Positions 10,301 to 22,491 are shown, counted from the first letter of the stretch. The stretch: 64,000 nt of DNA from Cryphonectria parasitica EP155 (GCF_011745365.1 NW_024468914.1:3126228-3190227), one strand, 5' to 3'. Made by a program: numbers and translations. The notes: generated by a model not told the origin, from the letters alone.

Positions 10301-11636
10301 TTCAACTCCAACAAATATATAAGAAAACTTGGGACGAATCGGAAAAGAAAAGAACGGAGCAAAGTAACGTATATATGTGATGTCTTAAACAAGAACGTCT
10401 AATGTCTTAGGAGACACAAAATAGTATGAGCTATGTAACCTCAAGGGAGGGAGAGGGGGAAAAACGCAATCATTGACGGTACCCTCTTCCTTTTCCCGTC
10501 TGTAATGGCATGCAAAATAACCACCATGCTTGTCATAGTACTGACAACAATGGCGGACCGCGAGGCGCGTCGAGAAAGATGGTCCGTGCACCTCTCCCTC
10601 CTTGCCTCCCGCACCCCACTGAAGGAGGGCCTGTGTCAAACCCCCCTTATCAGCAACCGCGGGGCATCCTTATCATTCAGGCAAGCCGCGACCCCCCCGG
10701 GACCCGAAAGTGGTTGCATGTCATGCTGCACCAAGAGTCCCCACTGCACGGATACCGCATGTGCTAAAGTGCGGACCAGCCCAGCCTCCCGTATCCAACA
10801 GTCAAGACGATATGGCAGGTCTCGTTTGAGCTCGGCCTTGTCTGTGAGTCAGGGATTGAAGCCCTGGTAAACCTTATATTCGGTGGAAAGATGGTTGGGA
10901 GCTTTGACGAATGGCCTCATCCTGAGCTTGCAGAGGTGACGAAGCAGTACACGCGGGCCGGCTCCACTGGTCTCGTCGCGGTGGGAGCATTATGAGATGG
11001 CAACCTGAGGGTCCCAATGACAGCTTTACGCACGTGTGGGATCAAAGGAGGTTCGAACTGATCAGTTTGTCCATAAAGAAGCACAAAATGAGTGGAAAAT
11101 GTGATACTCTAGGCCGTTCCAAAAACATATACACTACACTCCCTGGGGCCGATGATCATACCGCCAGTTTCCCACACTCACCCTCCTCCCATTTGGTGTC
11201 CTGCTGCCCCTGCATGTGTCCATGCCCCAAAAAAGAACAAAAACGCCTTATCCAATAGTTTCTGATGGCAGCTAAGCAGACAACGAGAGAAGTGAAGACC
11301 GATACCTGCCGGAGACCCCAAGTGTGAGGGAACAGGAACGATGATACCAGAGACTCCCTGGCTTCCGTTCGGTGGAGAGGAAAGGGCGGAAAAGGAAAGA
11401 AAGAAAGAAGACCTGTTCCCTTGCTATGAAGAATGATGTATGTACGCCGTGCCCAGCCTCCCAAACCCGTCGAATAGCGAGTCGTGATGTTGCCCCCAAG
11501 AGTGCGATGTGAACATAATGAAGCCGACCGTTGCGCCTAGGTAAAGATATGTGTGTCGCGAGAGATTTCTGTCCTAGGCTATTCCAGCGGTAGGAAACGT
11601 AGGGTGAAAGGCCCCGTCCATAGTCCCGACTATGAT
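10301..11636. other. Intergenic, mis14 upstream region
   Basis: Promoter side of mis14 and 3' side of the next minus-strand gene. No RNA gene, repeat or conserved ORF was recognised. Confidence 0.55.
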
Positions 11637-12262
11637 CTAGTTTCCGTCGGGAAACCACTTTCGACGCTCGTCGTCGCTGACTATGATCTCAACAACAGGT
11701 TCTCGTCGGTTTTCGAGCGGGACGTAGTCGACATCGATATAGGAAGGCAGGAAGATCTCGGGGTTCCAGGCAAAGCCCTGGCTCGAGGAGAGATAGGAGA
11801 TCTGAGGTGTTGGTGAGAATTGAATTAGTTTCGACGTCCCAACAACCCTTTCACTGCGCTTCTTGGATCAATAGAGAACTTACCAGACGAGGCGGACCAT
11901 CCGGATCGCCAATATTGATCGTAGTGGCCTCTGATTTGGAAATTGCGGGGCCTATCACGGTACATGTGTCAGTCCATCGCGGGACGGCAGGGAACGGTAA
12001 CGGTGTGGGGAGCCCTATGCTGGAGGGAGACAGGACAGAACAGAACACAACAGAAAAGGTAGAAAATACTTAGGAGGCTTGGTCGACGCTCATGCACAGC
12101 CTTCTTCTTCTGGGCAGCCTTGGACGGTGTGGCAGAGGAAGGCGGCTGGGGGGACATCGAGTAGGTCGAGGACGAGGAGCTCAAGGGGCTCTGCTCCTTA
12201 GCACAGTGCTGACGGGTCTCATAGACCTTGGCAGGGATCTGGATCGATGACGGCGTGGACAT
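11637..12262 (-). CDS. Small conserved fungal protein of unknown function
   Basis: Three exons (12262-12070, 11951-11884, 11801-11637) join in frame to 141 aa. Exon 1 encodes a Ser-rich N-terminus with MSTPSSIQIPAKVYETRQHC and a basic segment AAQKKKAVHERRPSLL. Exon 2 encodes SPAISKSEATTINIGDPDGP, and exon 3 SYLSSSQGFAWNPEIFLPSY followed by YVPLENRREPVVEIIVSDDE. The C-terminal half, rich in conserved-looking aromatic and acidic residues, reads like a small fungal family I have seen only as uncharacterised, so no function is proposed. There is no signal peptide or membrane segment, so it is probably nuclear or cytosolic. Intron 1 is long because nearer acceptors would introduce a stop or extra residues. 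Confidence 0.65.
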
Positions 12263-13934
12263 GATGGGCAACAGTGTTGTGATCTTGTGGAGAGGACAGA
12301 GAATTCAATAGAGGCTGCAGAGTTGTTGCGAAGAGAAGTACTGGCAGATCAACGTGGGGAGGAACCTGGGCCACCATCAAGAGGGAAGATGACGACAGTG
12401 GACAGAAGATACGGGACGGTTTGGGGACGTGCCGGAAGTAGAAAGCAGGAACGACCGAAAGACGGAAGGAGGCTACAACGAAGAATGATCAGTGTTGAGA
12501 AGCGAAACACCGTATTATTCTGATACAACGACCTGTTCAGTCTAGAGGAATGACAGAGAGAGACGGGAGGAGAGAGAGAGAGAGAGGTGTACAGGTACAG
12601 AGTGGATTGAAGGAGTAAAAGAGAAGGCTACTCACTTGGACGGACTAACCAGCACCAAAGGTGGTGACTGAAAGGTAAGTGTGACTGGAGTTGATCCATG
12701 TATGTATGCCTGTTAGCGAGTCACCTGGCCGATCGTTTACTATATGGTGTCTAGAGGTAGCGCCTAATGCAAGATAGGTGAGGAACTACTTATTGAAGAA
12801 TTTAGGTGGAGCTAAGCATGTGGTACACCTAATCCGAGTCACAGGCCCCTACCCAACAAGGACCAGACAGCTCTACTTGGGGGTCCGGGGTTCTTGTGAC
12901 GAGGGCTATATACAGCAGTCCGCTTTGGGGGTGGGAGACGGGGGGTTGATTGGGTTTGGCATGAAGCCTCACAAAAAGACCATTCAATAGCAAAGTAGAC
13001 CCAGACATGACAGTGGTCAGAGGAACATTGAACTATGCATTGTGTCTCTGGTCTTGGAGCAGGCTGAGGTGATCTGAGACCTCTGAGAGCCCCGTTTCGC
13101 CCTGCTTAGCCCCGGCTAGCAACACCAGGCAATGGACATCCAACACGAACGTGCACTTACAGGACAAGTCTGCACCTGCATCTGCACTGTGGTCCTGCAA
13201 TGTTACCCAATTCTCGTCTCAAAAAGCAGGCTGGCTGCTCGCCTCAGTGTCATAGTCCTTGTAGTATGTACCAAACTTTTGCAGTTCTGTTGGGTAACTG
13301 AGTTGCAGACATCAAAGCAAAGACATGGTCGGGCAGGGGTAACGACCCCCAGATGGCTCCACTCATGAACCTCAAAGAGACATCACAAGGCCCTCCTCAG
13401 CGGGAGAAAAGGCACTGTTCCAGAAGATGGTCAATTCATCACCGTAGGCTCTGGAACTGCCTTCTGAAACGAGGGCGGATACGGAATCATTTCTATGCTT
13501 CAATCAACCTGAGTAAGTTGTTATGTGGAGCCGTGAGTTGCAGCGTCTCTCTGGGGAGTGTTAGGAGCGGGGCCGGAAACCAACGGACCAGCATAGTATT
13601 GGGTCCGTCCGCTGGCAGGCTGGGCACTAGCCACAGCCACCGTTTATCCTTGTCCGCACAGACCAGATAGCCACACAGTCAGATACTGTGGCTGAGAAGC
13701 TGCGTTGCGTTGACGTTCGCGTGCCTAGAGCTGCCGCTTGCTGCTGAACAACATCGCCGACCTGGCCTGCATTCTTCCAACAACCCTTCAACAACCACCA
13801 CCAACCCAGTCTCACCATACAAACCATTCCTCCCCCTTGGCGAGCTCACTTCTTGCCGACCAGGCATCGACCTCGACCATAATTTTTCTTGCCCCACTCT
13901 CCTTTTAACATTTACTGTCAGCAAACCCGTCAAG
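12263..13934. other. Intergenic, divergent promoter region
   Basis: Lies between the minus-strand small protein and plus-strand RPT3. A short (GA)n tract sits near 12565-12587. Nothing else recognisable was found. Confidence 0.55.
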
Positions 13935-15274
13935 ATGGGTGACGTCCTGGTAGAAGCCCCGGTCAACCACCTATCGCCTGTCAAGAAGGCCGCATCATCA
14001 ACGATCCCTAGTATTGAGAATTTCGAAGGTGTCGGCACAGATACAGGCGATGAGTACGCATCATTGAAGAAGCTTCAACGGCAGCTGGAGTACATCCAGC
14101 TGCAGGAGGAATACATCAAGGATGAGCAGCGGAGTCTGAAAAGGGAGCTCGTCCGGGCCCAGGAGGAGATCAAGAGGATTCAGAGCGTGCCTCTGGTCAT
14201 CGGCCAATTCATGGAGGCTATCGATCAGAAGTAAGTGTCTGCTCTGGCCACAGGGAGACTGCAAGTCAACCCCGCGAAAATACTGACCAGATTGTTGCCA
14301 ATAGCACCGGTATCGTGCAGTCTTCTACCGGCTCCAACTACGTCGTCCGCATTTTGTCCACTCTCGATCGCGAGCTGCTCAAGCCATCGTCCTCCGTCGC
14401 CCTGCACCGACACTCGAATGCGCTTGTCGATATCCTCCCCCCTGAGGCCGACTCGTCCATTGCCATGCTCGGCGCCGACGAGAAGCCCGATGTGACGTAT
14501 GCGGACGTTGGTGGTCTGGATATGCAGAAGCAGGAGATTCGTGAGGCCGTCGAGCTCCCCCTCACACACTTTGATCTCTACAAACAGATCGGCATCGACC
14601 CTCCGCGTGGTGTGCTCCTCTATGGTCCACCAGGTACTGGCAAGACCATGCTGGTCAAAGCGGTGGCAAACAGCACAACGGCAAACTTCATCCGTGTTGT
14701 GGGATCGGAATTCGTACAAAAGTACCTGGGTGAGGGACCACGCATGGTGCGAGATGTATTCCGTATGGCAAGAGAGAACTCGCCCGCCATCATCTTTATT
14801 GACGAGATTGACGCCATCGCCACGAAGCGTTTCGATGCCCAAACTGGTGCCGACCGTGAGGTGCAGCGTATCTTGCTCGAGCTGCTCAACCAGATGGATG
14901 GCTTCGACCAGACCGCCAACGTGAAGGTCATCATGGCGACGAACCGTGCTGACACCCTTGACCCTGCACTGCTGCGACCTGGACGTCTGGACCGAAAGAT
15001 CGAGTTTCCCTCCTTGCGAGACCGCCGTGAGCGTCGCCTGATCTTCACCACCATCGCGGCCAAGATGAGCCTTGCACCTGAGGTGGATCTGGACTCGTTG
15101 ATTGTGCGGAATGACCCCCTCAGTGGTGCTATCATTGCCGCAATCATGCAGGAGGCTGGCCTGCGTGCTGTGAGGAAGAACCGGTACAACATCATTCAGA
15201 GTGACCTCGAGGACGCATATTCGAGCCAGGTCAAGGGCACGAGTGACGAGAACAAGTTTGACTTCTACAAATAA
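13935..15274 (+). CDS. 26S proteasome regulatory ATPase Rpt3 (subunit 6B)
   Basis: One of the six AAA+ ATPases of the proteasome base that unfold ubiquitinated substrates and open the 20S gate. Two exons, 13935-14230 and 14305-15274, give 421 aa, close to the family length. The order is an N-terminal coiled coil ([20 protein letters not shown]), the OB region ([20 protein letters not shown]), the AAA domain entered by [20 protein letters not shown], Walker A GPPGTGKT with Lys212, pore loop near [12 protein letters not shown], Walker [12 protein letters not shown], sensor 1 ATNRAD, and arginine-finger segment [13 protein letters not shown]. The C-terminus ends NKFDFYK, in keeping with the HbYX-like tail that docks into the 20S ring. 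The single early intron is typical of fungal RPT genes. Confidence 0.97.
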
Positions 15275-16663
15275 GCTGTTGGTTTTTTTGGTGGTGGGGA
15301 GATTACGCGCCGCATTTGATCAAGCACAAGCTGTGCTTCTATGCATGACCAATCAAATAGATGGGAATATTTGGCGTGCAGGATGGGCCAGGACTTGTCA
15401 TTTTTCAATGGGCTATGGTAGACTGTCACATCCCGCAGTGTATAATACGACAACAGCGTTCATGATGAACTTTATTCGCACCATGATACATCCAATCCAG
15501 ATGGAGCTTTTGGACGGCTCTGCCCACAATCAATGACTCCCTGAAAACCTTCAACACCGGAGCCCTGACTCATTCATGCTGCGTCTACGAGAACAGCTAT
15601 ATGTGCCCGGCAGTTGTCTTTAATTATTCTAGACGAGTGAGCTGATAAATCTCAGTCGAACACTCCTATCTTGCAGACCGCACGTGCATGCCAATGTCAA
15701 GCCAGCCTTTCGCTGTACCTTGGCCCTTTTGATACTCACTTGGCCAAACAGAACATTAGAGAAACCCTTGATCCAGTGGTTATATCACCATCAGTCCATT
15801 GCGTCCACCTGTTGGTACGGATACTGTAACTTGATGATCAACTTGAATAGGAGCCAGTTGCGTAGGTAGAATTCGAATGGATGCCCTAGCTGACACCGGA
15901 TCCGAGGAGTATCAAGGCATATATCGGGCTCGTCTTAGATGGATCAGAGGCTGCATAGAGGTATTCGAGAGGTTATGAAGCATTGTCCTCCAAAGACAAA
16001 GAGGCAGAGAATGAGAAATTGTTGGTAACGTGAGTGTAGCCTACGATTCATCAGAGGGTACGAGGCCAGGTCGTGCAGTACATGTAAACATACTATGTAA
16101 AAGCTTTAGAGACGGGATGTAGGATTCGTTCTCGACCACGTTCCCAGTTTCTATATGGCAATTCGCAATACGTTTCCTTCAAATTTTACCTCAGGCCTAC
16201 TTTTTCTTCTGTCTCTCTTCTTATGCCCCGACCAAACAAACACCCGCTTTCTCTCTTAAGTTAAAAGGTACTTGTACCTGTGCCATAGACAAGTTACTAT
16301 CATCTCCACCCAAAATAAAATAAAATAAAAACAAGGAAAAGGGAAGAAGGAAGAAGGAAAAAGGAGATGTACCAGTACACTTACACAAAATTGACATGAG
16401 GATCACAGAGCCAGATAGATGCTCGACTCCAAAAATTTGAGACATAAACTTTCGTATACGAGGACATCACATAGCAGTCTCGTTCCAAAAAAGACCCAAA
16501 TCGTATTATCAGACAATAGTGCTGGTTATGGTATCCAAAATCACAGTCGCCTATTGCTAATGCCCGGTTGAAACGCCAGTGTACCCCGAGCAATATGCCG
16601 AATCGTATAACACCGCACCGCCCAAGACTTCCCCCGTCTCAACACACCCAAAAACTTGATCAT
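15275..16663. other. Intergenic between convergent genes
   Basis: 3' flank of RPT3 and of the cysteine-rich gene. It contains a short A-rich (AAAAT)n stretch near 16313-16332. No gene is recognised. Confidence 0.55.
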
Positions 16664-16965
16664 CTAGTTGCAGATGGAGCTGCAGCAGTCCGTCATGCAT
16701 TCCTCACCGCAGCCGAAGCCGCAGCCCATGCACGCGCCCTGCAAGCAGCTCTCACCAATGCCGCCACCTCGAAGACCGGAGTCCATGCTCATTTGCTGAG
16801 GCTTCAGTGTCAGTAGGGTACGAGATATTATTCTCCCAAGGAGAAGGGGAAATAACACACCTCTTGTGGTCGGTAGGCGGTCTCGGTCTGGGTCAAGTTG
16901 GTGTTGTTGGCCGGGCTAGGGGCCATCTGCACCTGGTTGATGGGCTGGGACTCGACGGAAGGCAT
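16664..16965 (-). CDS. Small cysteine-rich protein, 78 aa
   Basis: Exons 16965-16861 and 16795-16664 join in phase 0. The N-terminal half (MPSVESQPINQVQMAPSP onward) is polar, Asn/Gln/Pro-rich and has no signal peptide. The C-terminal half carries eight Cys: one after GES, then CMGCGFGC, EECMTDCC and a final SSICN. The layout, with a disordered Gln/Pro-rich head, a GLRGGG linker and a Cys-dense tail, resembles fungal members of the CYSTM-like Cys-rich tail group. However, the Cys stretch is not very hydrophobic, so membrane insertion is uncertain, and a metal-binding role is an alternative. The gene was found by joining two short frames across a 65-nt intron with good GT-AG ends; the in-frame junction and the terminal stop support it. 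Confidence 0.7.
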
Positions 16966-18463
16966 TTTGAGAGTATATATGTGTATATGTATATGTATAT
17001 GTTTGAGATGAGTGGAAGTCTAGGTGACCAATCAAGGGACCAATTCCAGAGGGTGTTGTCTCAAAAAAAGAAAAAGAAGAATGAAAAGGAAAAGAGAACG
17101 GCTCTTCAAGGTGGGTTGGAAGCTGAGGTTGATGTGCACTGAAGAGGACTTTCTGAGCGTGGTAGACGACTGAGGATATTTAAGAACAACATTTCTATCT
17201 ATACTTTGGAGGAGAGAAGATAAAATAAGCTTTCGGTCAAGCTTCCTGACATTCCCGCATCATATTGTTGCCAAAAAAGGTCATCTAGGCGATACGCCTG
17301 GTCCTGCAGGGTCCCTTATTCAGCTTACAGGTCACTCCACAGAGAGGCCTGTAAGGTTATTTTTATGATGCCTCAGGCTCGTGAAGGTACACGTAGACCT
17401 GCCGACAAGCGCACAACGACACCGTGTAGCTGAATCTCACCGCCCCCTTCCGTTGTTACCCAATGTGCAGAGATGCTGAGCTCAGTCTGGATTGGCTCGG
17501 GAAGTCGGGAGGCCCGCCTCACAAGGTTGGAGGATTCATGGATGGCTGCGGTCCTGCCACCACAGCGGACGGGAAGGAAGAAGAAGAAAAATGTAACACC
17601 TCAATTTTGCAGGGGCAAGCTGCTGACATCGTTTCAGAGTACTACCAATTTTGTGGTTGTTGGGGCCTAAAGGGGAGAGGTTGGCAGCCATCTTTGGATT
17701 TGGCTGTGCTGATGGCGGCCGAAGGATCGGCGACCAACAAGCGGCACTCCGTTCCCACAGGATCAGACTGTAGGTCGAGATTAAGCCATGGAACCACCAG
17801 ACGGATATAACGGCAAGAGATAGTGATGATGGTGCTGTGGACCACAGTACAAGACTTTTTCAGCTGTTCGTAGATGCGCTGCAAGAGGAGTGGACAGCAA
17901 GTCTGTTGGTTAGATACATCGTGATGGATAGCCTCGAGATCATAGGTCCTGCTACTGTACGTACGTGTCCAATAGATAGCTAGCGCCCAGTGAACATTCT
18001 TTTCGAGAACTGCAAGAACGTGTCCGTTGGGTGGTTGTATAATTGCCCACCCAAATAGTCTCAAAAGTGGATTTTTTTTGTCGTTGTTGGAGGGAGGTCC
18101 CTGGTTTATATGGGCTCCGGAAAGCATGTTAGTTGCTGTCCAGCCATGTCTGGGATAGCCTCAGTTCCTCGGCGGTTATGTAGAGAGAAGAATTGCACAT
18201 CGTAGACCAATCACTTGGTTTCATTTTCTCTAATTCCGCCATCAGTGGACGTTCTTTTCCCCCATTTTTAGGAAAATTTACATATCATCTTACATAAGAT
18301 CTTCTTAGAGCTCGACCAATATGTATATCCATCTACTTTCCTTTGTCCTGAAAGAGAATGAAGCAGACGAGAAAAGTCGGAACTAACCCCTTTGGGCGCG
18401 TAAAGTATTTTATATGTACAATGGTAGCCGAGTGTGGACTATTCTGTTGATACCCACTAATGT
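16966..18463. other. Intergenic
   Basis: Upstream of the Cys-rich gene there is a (TATATG)n-like microsatellite at 16975-17001. A 161-aa ATG ORF on the minus strand (17642-18127) is the only long frame, and it has no recognisable composition or homology cue. Confidence 0.5.
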
Positions 18464-19992
18464 TCACATGTCCTGCATTTGGACGCTGGTTCCCACAAAC
18501 ACTACCAAGACAGCAGCATAAGCAGCTGTGACCGACATGACATCCTTGGTACTAACCAGACCAGGGAAACAGGAGATGATGAGCCCAAAGAAAATGACGC
18601 CGACACATGTAGTGATGAGGGACGTCTTCAATGTTGGGATAAGCACCATGATCAACATGGGAATAACAAGGAATGCTCCACCAATGACCGCCCAGAATAC
18701 GCGGATATAATACGGACCAAGCTCAAGTGACCATATGAACCTAAGCAAGGGGTACCTCTCCAGGCGGGCATCGTAAAAGTGACGATCAAGAGGGAGGGGC
18801 AGTGAAGTGCCAGCCTCGTCCTGAAGCGGCCGCATGTCTTGGTCGAACTGTGCGAGGGCCGGGCCACTAAGCTTGTGGGCGTGCGATGTCCGCCATCTCA
18901 AGCGGGTGTCACGGAGCAGTTCCCGTTCCTTTGACCATCTGGTCGAAGGTTCGAATTTCGTCCGCCCCCTGTGCTCCTTGTAGGTTGCATTGATGCTGTC
19001 CATCACCTTCAGTGCGGCAACTACACACGTCTGTTACCATTGAAGATGCTTGCAAGACTGGGCAATGAGGAAAGGGGGGGTTGACGTACCATACTCTTGG
19101 ATCTCAGATTGATATCGTCTTATCAAGGACGCAGAAGATACCGTCTTGTCGTAGCGAAAGCTGAGCGCTGTTTCCGCCAACTTGTTGCGGTAGTGCTCCA
19201 GGCAATACTCCTGAAACGTCTTGTAGGATATCTTGATCTCGGTGTCACTGATCTGGACAACCCTGTTGGTGTATGTTTCTCGCAAGTCATCCAGCAACTC
19301 TTGGCGACAACTCTCCTCTGTTCTTTGCGGGCCATCTCTTATGGCATTATTGGCATCACCGCTGACTCGAGCTCGGTCCTGATATAACCTGATGTAATAT
19401 TGTCAGCCTGGTCGTCTTGAAGTATGTAAACACAGGACATGAGATCCTTATCCTTCTTTTCGTTCTATATTAGGAGGGAGGAAAATATAGGAAGAAAAGA
19501 AAGAAAGAGGAAGAAAAAAATGATCCAGCCCTACCTGAGAAGATGTTCATCGTGACCAACTAACCCCCGGGCTCGATCCAGCTCGCTTGTTCTATTTGAC
19601 CACCCCTCCATGAAAGCATTGCGAGCTGTGCGAGGGAGAGACAGATACTTGGGCCGCGGTCTCCTCGTCCTGGCTGCTTGTTCAACGTCGATAGCCTGGG
19701 CCGATCCATCACTGGACAAAGCCTGGAGTTCCACTGCTTCCACCGCATCTGGCGCATTGCCCACACCGGCCTGGCGACTCGCATTCTGTTGATGCTGCTG
19801 GCGCAGACGTTGCTGCTCGCTCCGGCTCGTTGAGACTGTGACGTTGCTCCGCCCTGGCCGCGCATGATGAGTAGGACTTGGTGGTTGAGCCTCGGGGTCC
19901 GGGAGCGGTGTGGATCGAACGCTCACATTGTCCTTCAGAGTCCCATCATGACTCAGGCGTGCAGCGGCGTTGGTGACCTGGAGTCCGTCCAT
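18464..19992 (-). CDS. DUF6594-type membrane protein
   Basis: Three exons (19992-19535, 19388-19090, 19020-18464) join in frame to 437 aa. The first third is disordered (Ser/Pro/Gln-rich, SEQQRLRQQHQQ). The middle is helical and charged, with the segment TRLRWRTSHAHKLSGPALAQ. The last about 90 residues form three transmembrane helices (FWAVIGGAFLVIPMLIMVLI, LITTCVGVIFFGLIISCF, AAYAAVLVVFVG). A helical soluble part followed by a C-terminal three-helix membrane module ending in AAYAAVLVVFVG is characteristic of the large fungal DUF6594 family, whose function is unknown. An upstream ATG in the leader runs into an immediate stop (ATGGACTGA), so the ATG at 19992 is chosen. Confidence 0.75.
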
Positions 19993-20889
19993 TTGGCCCA
20001 AGATTCAGTCCATTTTACTTTTCTCTTTCTTTTCCTCCCCTCCGTAGAAATGAAGAGCGCTTTTGGTGGTCTTTAAGACGTCGGTGTGTACGCGCTGGGG
20101 GGTTTAAGTCTATATATGCGTCTAAGCGGGCTGCTGGGGTCTCCTTGCATGTGCTGTGTGTGGCACTGCATGGGGCTGAGCGATGTGACCCAATCGAGTT
20201 GCTTGGCTGCCTCGCATCTTTGGCTAACTAACAACCAACGGCCACAGCAAAATGACCTTGAGACGGATGGCGTTCTCTGATTTGTGCCGTTCAGGCTGCA
20301 GTTGGCAGTGTTCTTACACATTCGAGACCGGGGAAAAACTGCATTATTGGTTTTTGGACGTATGGTGTGAAGCGTTGCCATCTCCTCACAGGGCAGATCG
20401 ACACGGGCTGAGAAAGGAAAAATTGATTGCAGTGAGAGAAGATGAGAAATGATATCCCAATAGAGGTGTCTTGGCGGAATTGCTCCCAGACTCTCGGGTC
20501 CATCTGCATAGATAGTGCATACAGTACTGCAGCGGTTAAAGTGGATATCAAAATTATCATGTGCAATTCTGTATTGACTTGTTTTCAAAAATAAGAAAAG
20601 GGCCCGGGGGGGGGGGGGACCTCCAGAGTTTAGGTCAACCAGCCACAATCCAAGGCTCATAGACATGGCGTTTTCATGAACTCTAGCAATCAGAATGTAG
20701 CATGCAGGAATACTTGTTGTTGCGAGCGATGAGAGTGAGAATCGGGCTTGGGCAACTCATGCATAGGACCTCAAGAATACTATACAATTTCGCATCCTCA
20801 AGTATCTGCACGAGCAAACGGACCTTGGAAATTGTTGCCTTGCACTTGTGCTGTCTGTCGCCCTCACATCGAAACGTTCCTAACACCCT
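19993..20889. other. Intergenic
   Basis: Promoter side of the DUF6594 gene and 3' side of the hydrolase gene. It contains the 13-nt G run at 20606-20618. No gene is recognised. Confidence 0.55.
20606..20618. repeat. Poly(G) run, 13 nt (poly(C) on minus)
   Basis: Uninterrupted homopolymer in intergenic DNA. Confidence 0.9.
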
Positions 20890-22491
20890 TTATGGGCCCC
20901 GATCACCAGCGGTGGCGGCTTTCTCGCCCGGACTCCTCCCATTGCGATATTTCCACAGCCGACTCAGCTCTTTCACTCTAACTCGATCAACCGGCATGCC
21001 CGTGTCCTGTCTCACCATAACTGGCGACCCGCCGCCATTCTGGACCTCGACGCCCCCGTTCGGTTCCCCCTCGTCCTCCCAGCTCCCAATGACCCCTTCC
21101 CTACTACCGCCCTGGGCGTCGTCCTTACCAACAACCCCACCCCCACCAGCGTTGTGGTCCTGGGGCACGCGTACCACACTTTCCATAAACGCATTGGTCT
21201 CGGCGCACCCAACAAACTGGCCCGTGACCGAGTCCTTCTGCAGGGGGAACATGCCGTCCAGGTAGTGCTGGACGAGCTGGTGGCCGCCGCGGTTGTCGGG
21301 GCTCGCACGCTCAAAGAGGCGCCCGAGGAAGCGCGGAATCACATGTGTCGCGGGCGGGATGGTGGCGAAGTGCAGGACGCCCCAGAGGGCGACAAAGTCG
21401 GTGGTGTAGGCATAGTGCTCTATGTGGCGGATCGCACGGGCCGGTGGTGAGGAGCTGGTCGTGTGGTCTGATGGTGATGTTGTTGATGAGAATGAGAATG
21501 ATGTGGACGGCGTTTCCTCCGCCTTCGCCTCGCTGCGCACCGTGCGGTAAGGATTGTTGAAATGGTTTGCCGCATTGCCAAAGGTGTACACCTCGAGCTT
21601 GCACAGCAGATTTTGGGGCAGCTCCTGCAGCAGCCAGTCCAGCACCATGCCGCCCTCGATGCCGCCCTGGGAGTGCAGGATGAAGACCACCTTGTGGTAC
21701 TGCGGGTTGTACAGCTTCTCCTTGAGGATCCTGTAGCACAGGCGGATGTCGTTTGTCGCGTAGCCAAAGTTGCGCTGGACCAGACACTCAATCACATCGA
21801 AGAGGATGCCTGACGTGCGGTTGTGGATGCCCACCACGGGTCGGCCAAAGGTCAGAGCCAGCCGGTTCAGGTTCGACCGCATCCAGTGCGAGCCGACGGC
21901 GACGCCGTTAAGAAAGATCCATTGCTCGTGGGCGAATTTGGGCTGATTCGGTGCTGCATAGGTCGGGTCCGAGTGAAAGACAATATCCTTGCCATTCAGG
22001 AGGGCGCTGAGGGCGCTGTTGAGGGCCATGAAGGCGCCGACGATGAGGACGGTGGTCCATAGCGGGATGAAGAGCGCCAGGGGCGGGACAACAAGGAGGA
22101 AGACCAGCTGTAAAACGATGAGGATGGTGTGGATCAGGATGCAGAAGAGGTTGCCCGGCGTGGGTGCCAGCTCAGACAGGTCGCCTGAGTCGGTAGGACG
22201 GTATGGGAGGAGGATGTAGGGCAGGGCCCATATGTAGTACACGAAATTGTAGGTATCGCATGCCAAGAGCCTCCAGGGGTTGTCTGTGTAGCTGTAGTTG
22301 ATGACAGTCTGGTCGCCGAGCTGGCAGCCGAAGAAGCTGACCCCATCAGAGGAGGAGGAAGATGAGGATGCAGATGAGGAAGCACGGGAACGTGAAGGTT
22401 GTGAGGTCCATGTATAATGATGATTCACTTGGCTACTGTGAAACTGCCCAGATAGCCCGTTCGTAATGGCTGAACCTGATGAGCCAGCCAT
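20890..22491 (-). CDS. Membrane-associated alpha/beta-hydrolase of unknown substrate
   Basis: An intronless 533-aa protein. The start is at MAGSSGSAITNG; the frame is open further upstream, but that part reads like untranslated leader. A Ser-rich N-terminus is followed by CQLGDQTVINYSYTDNPW, then several hydrophobic helices (VYYIWALPYILLPY; ILIHTILIVLQLVFLLVV; LWTTVLIVGAFMALNSALSA). The soluble catalytic part starts near EQWIFLNGVAVGSHWMRSN. It has a nucleophile elbow VVFILHSQGGIEGG with Ser274 (H-S-Q-G-G variant of GxSxG), then LEVYTFGNAANHF and a late His in IRHIEHYAYTTDFVALWGVL, compatible with a Ser-Asp-His triad. This arrangement is found in uncharacterised fungal lipase-like proteins; activity on membrane lipids is inference only. 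Confidence 0.7.
   Translation of the reverse strand: MAGSSGSAITNGLSGQFHSSQVNHHYTWTSQPSRSRASSSASSSSSSSDGVSFFGCQLGDQTVINYSYTDNPWRLLACDTYNFVYYIWALPYILLPYRPTDSGDLSELAPTPGNLFCILIHTILIVLQLVFLLVVPPLALFIPLWTTVLIVGAFMALNSALSALLNGKDIVFHSDPTYAAPNQPKFAHEQWIFLNGVAVGSHWMRSNLNRLALTFGRPVVGIHNRTSGILFDVIECLVQRNFGYATNDIRLCYRILKEKLYNPQYHKVVFILHSQGGIEGGMVLDWLLQELPQNLLCKLEVYTFGNAANHFNNPYRTVRSEAKAEETPSTSFSFSSTTSPSDHTTSSSPPARAIRHIEHYAYTTDFVALWGVLHFATIPPATHVIPRFLGRLFERASPDNRGGHQLVQHYLDGMFPLQKDSVTGQFVGCAETNAFMESVVRVPQDHNAGGGGVVGKDDAQGGSREGVIGSWEDEGEPNGGVEVQNGGGSPVMVRQDTGMPVDRVRVKELSRLWKYRNGRSPGEKAATAGDRGP

Noticed and set aside
17642..18127. 161-aa minus-strand ORF starting with ATG
   Set aside because: No domain, signal or codon-usage resemblance to the neighbouring genes; probably a chance frame.
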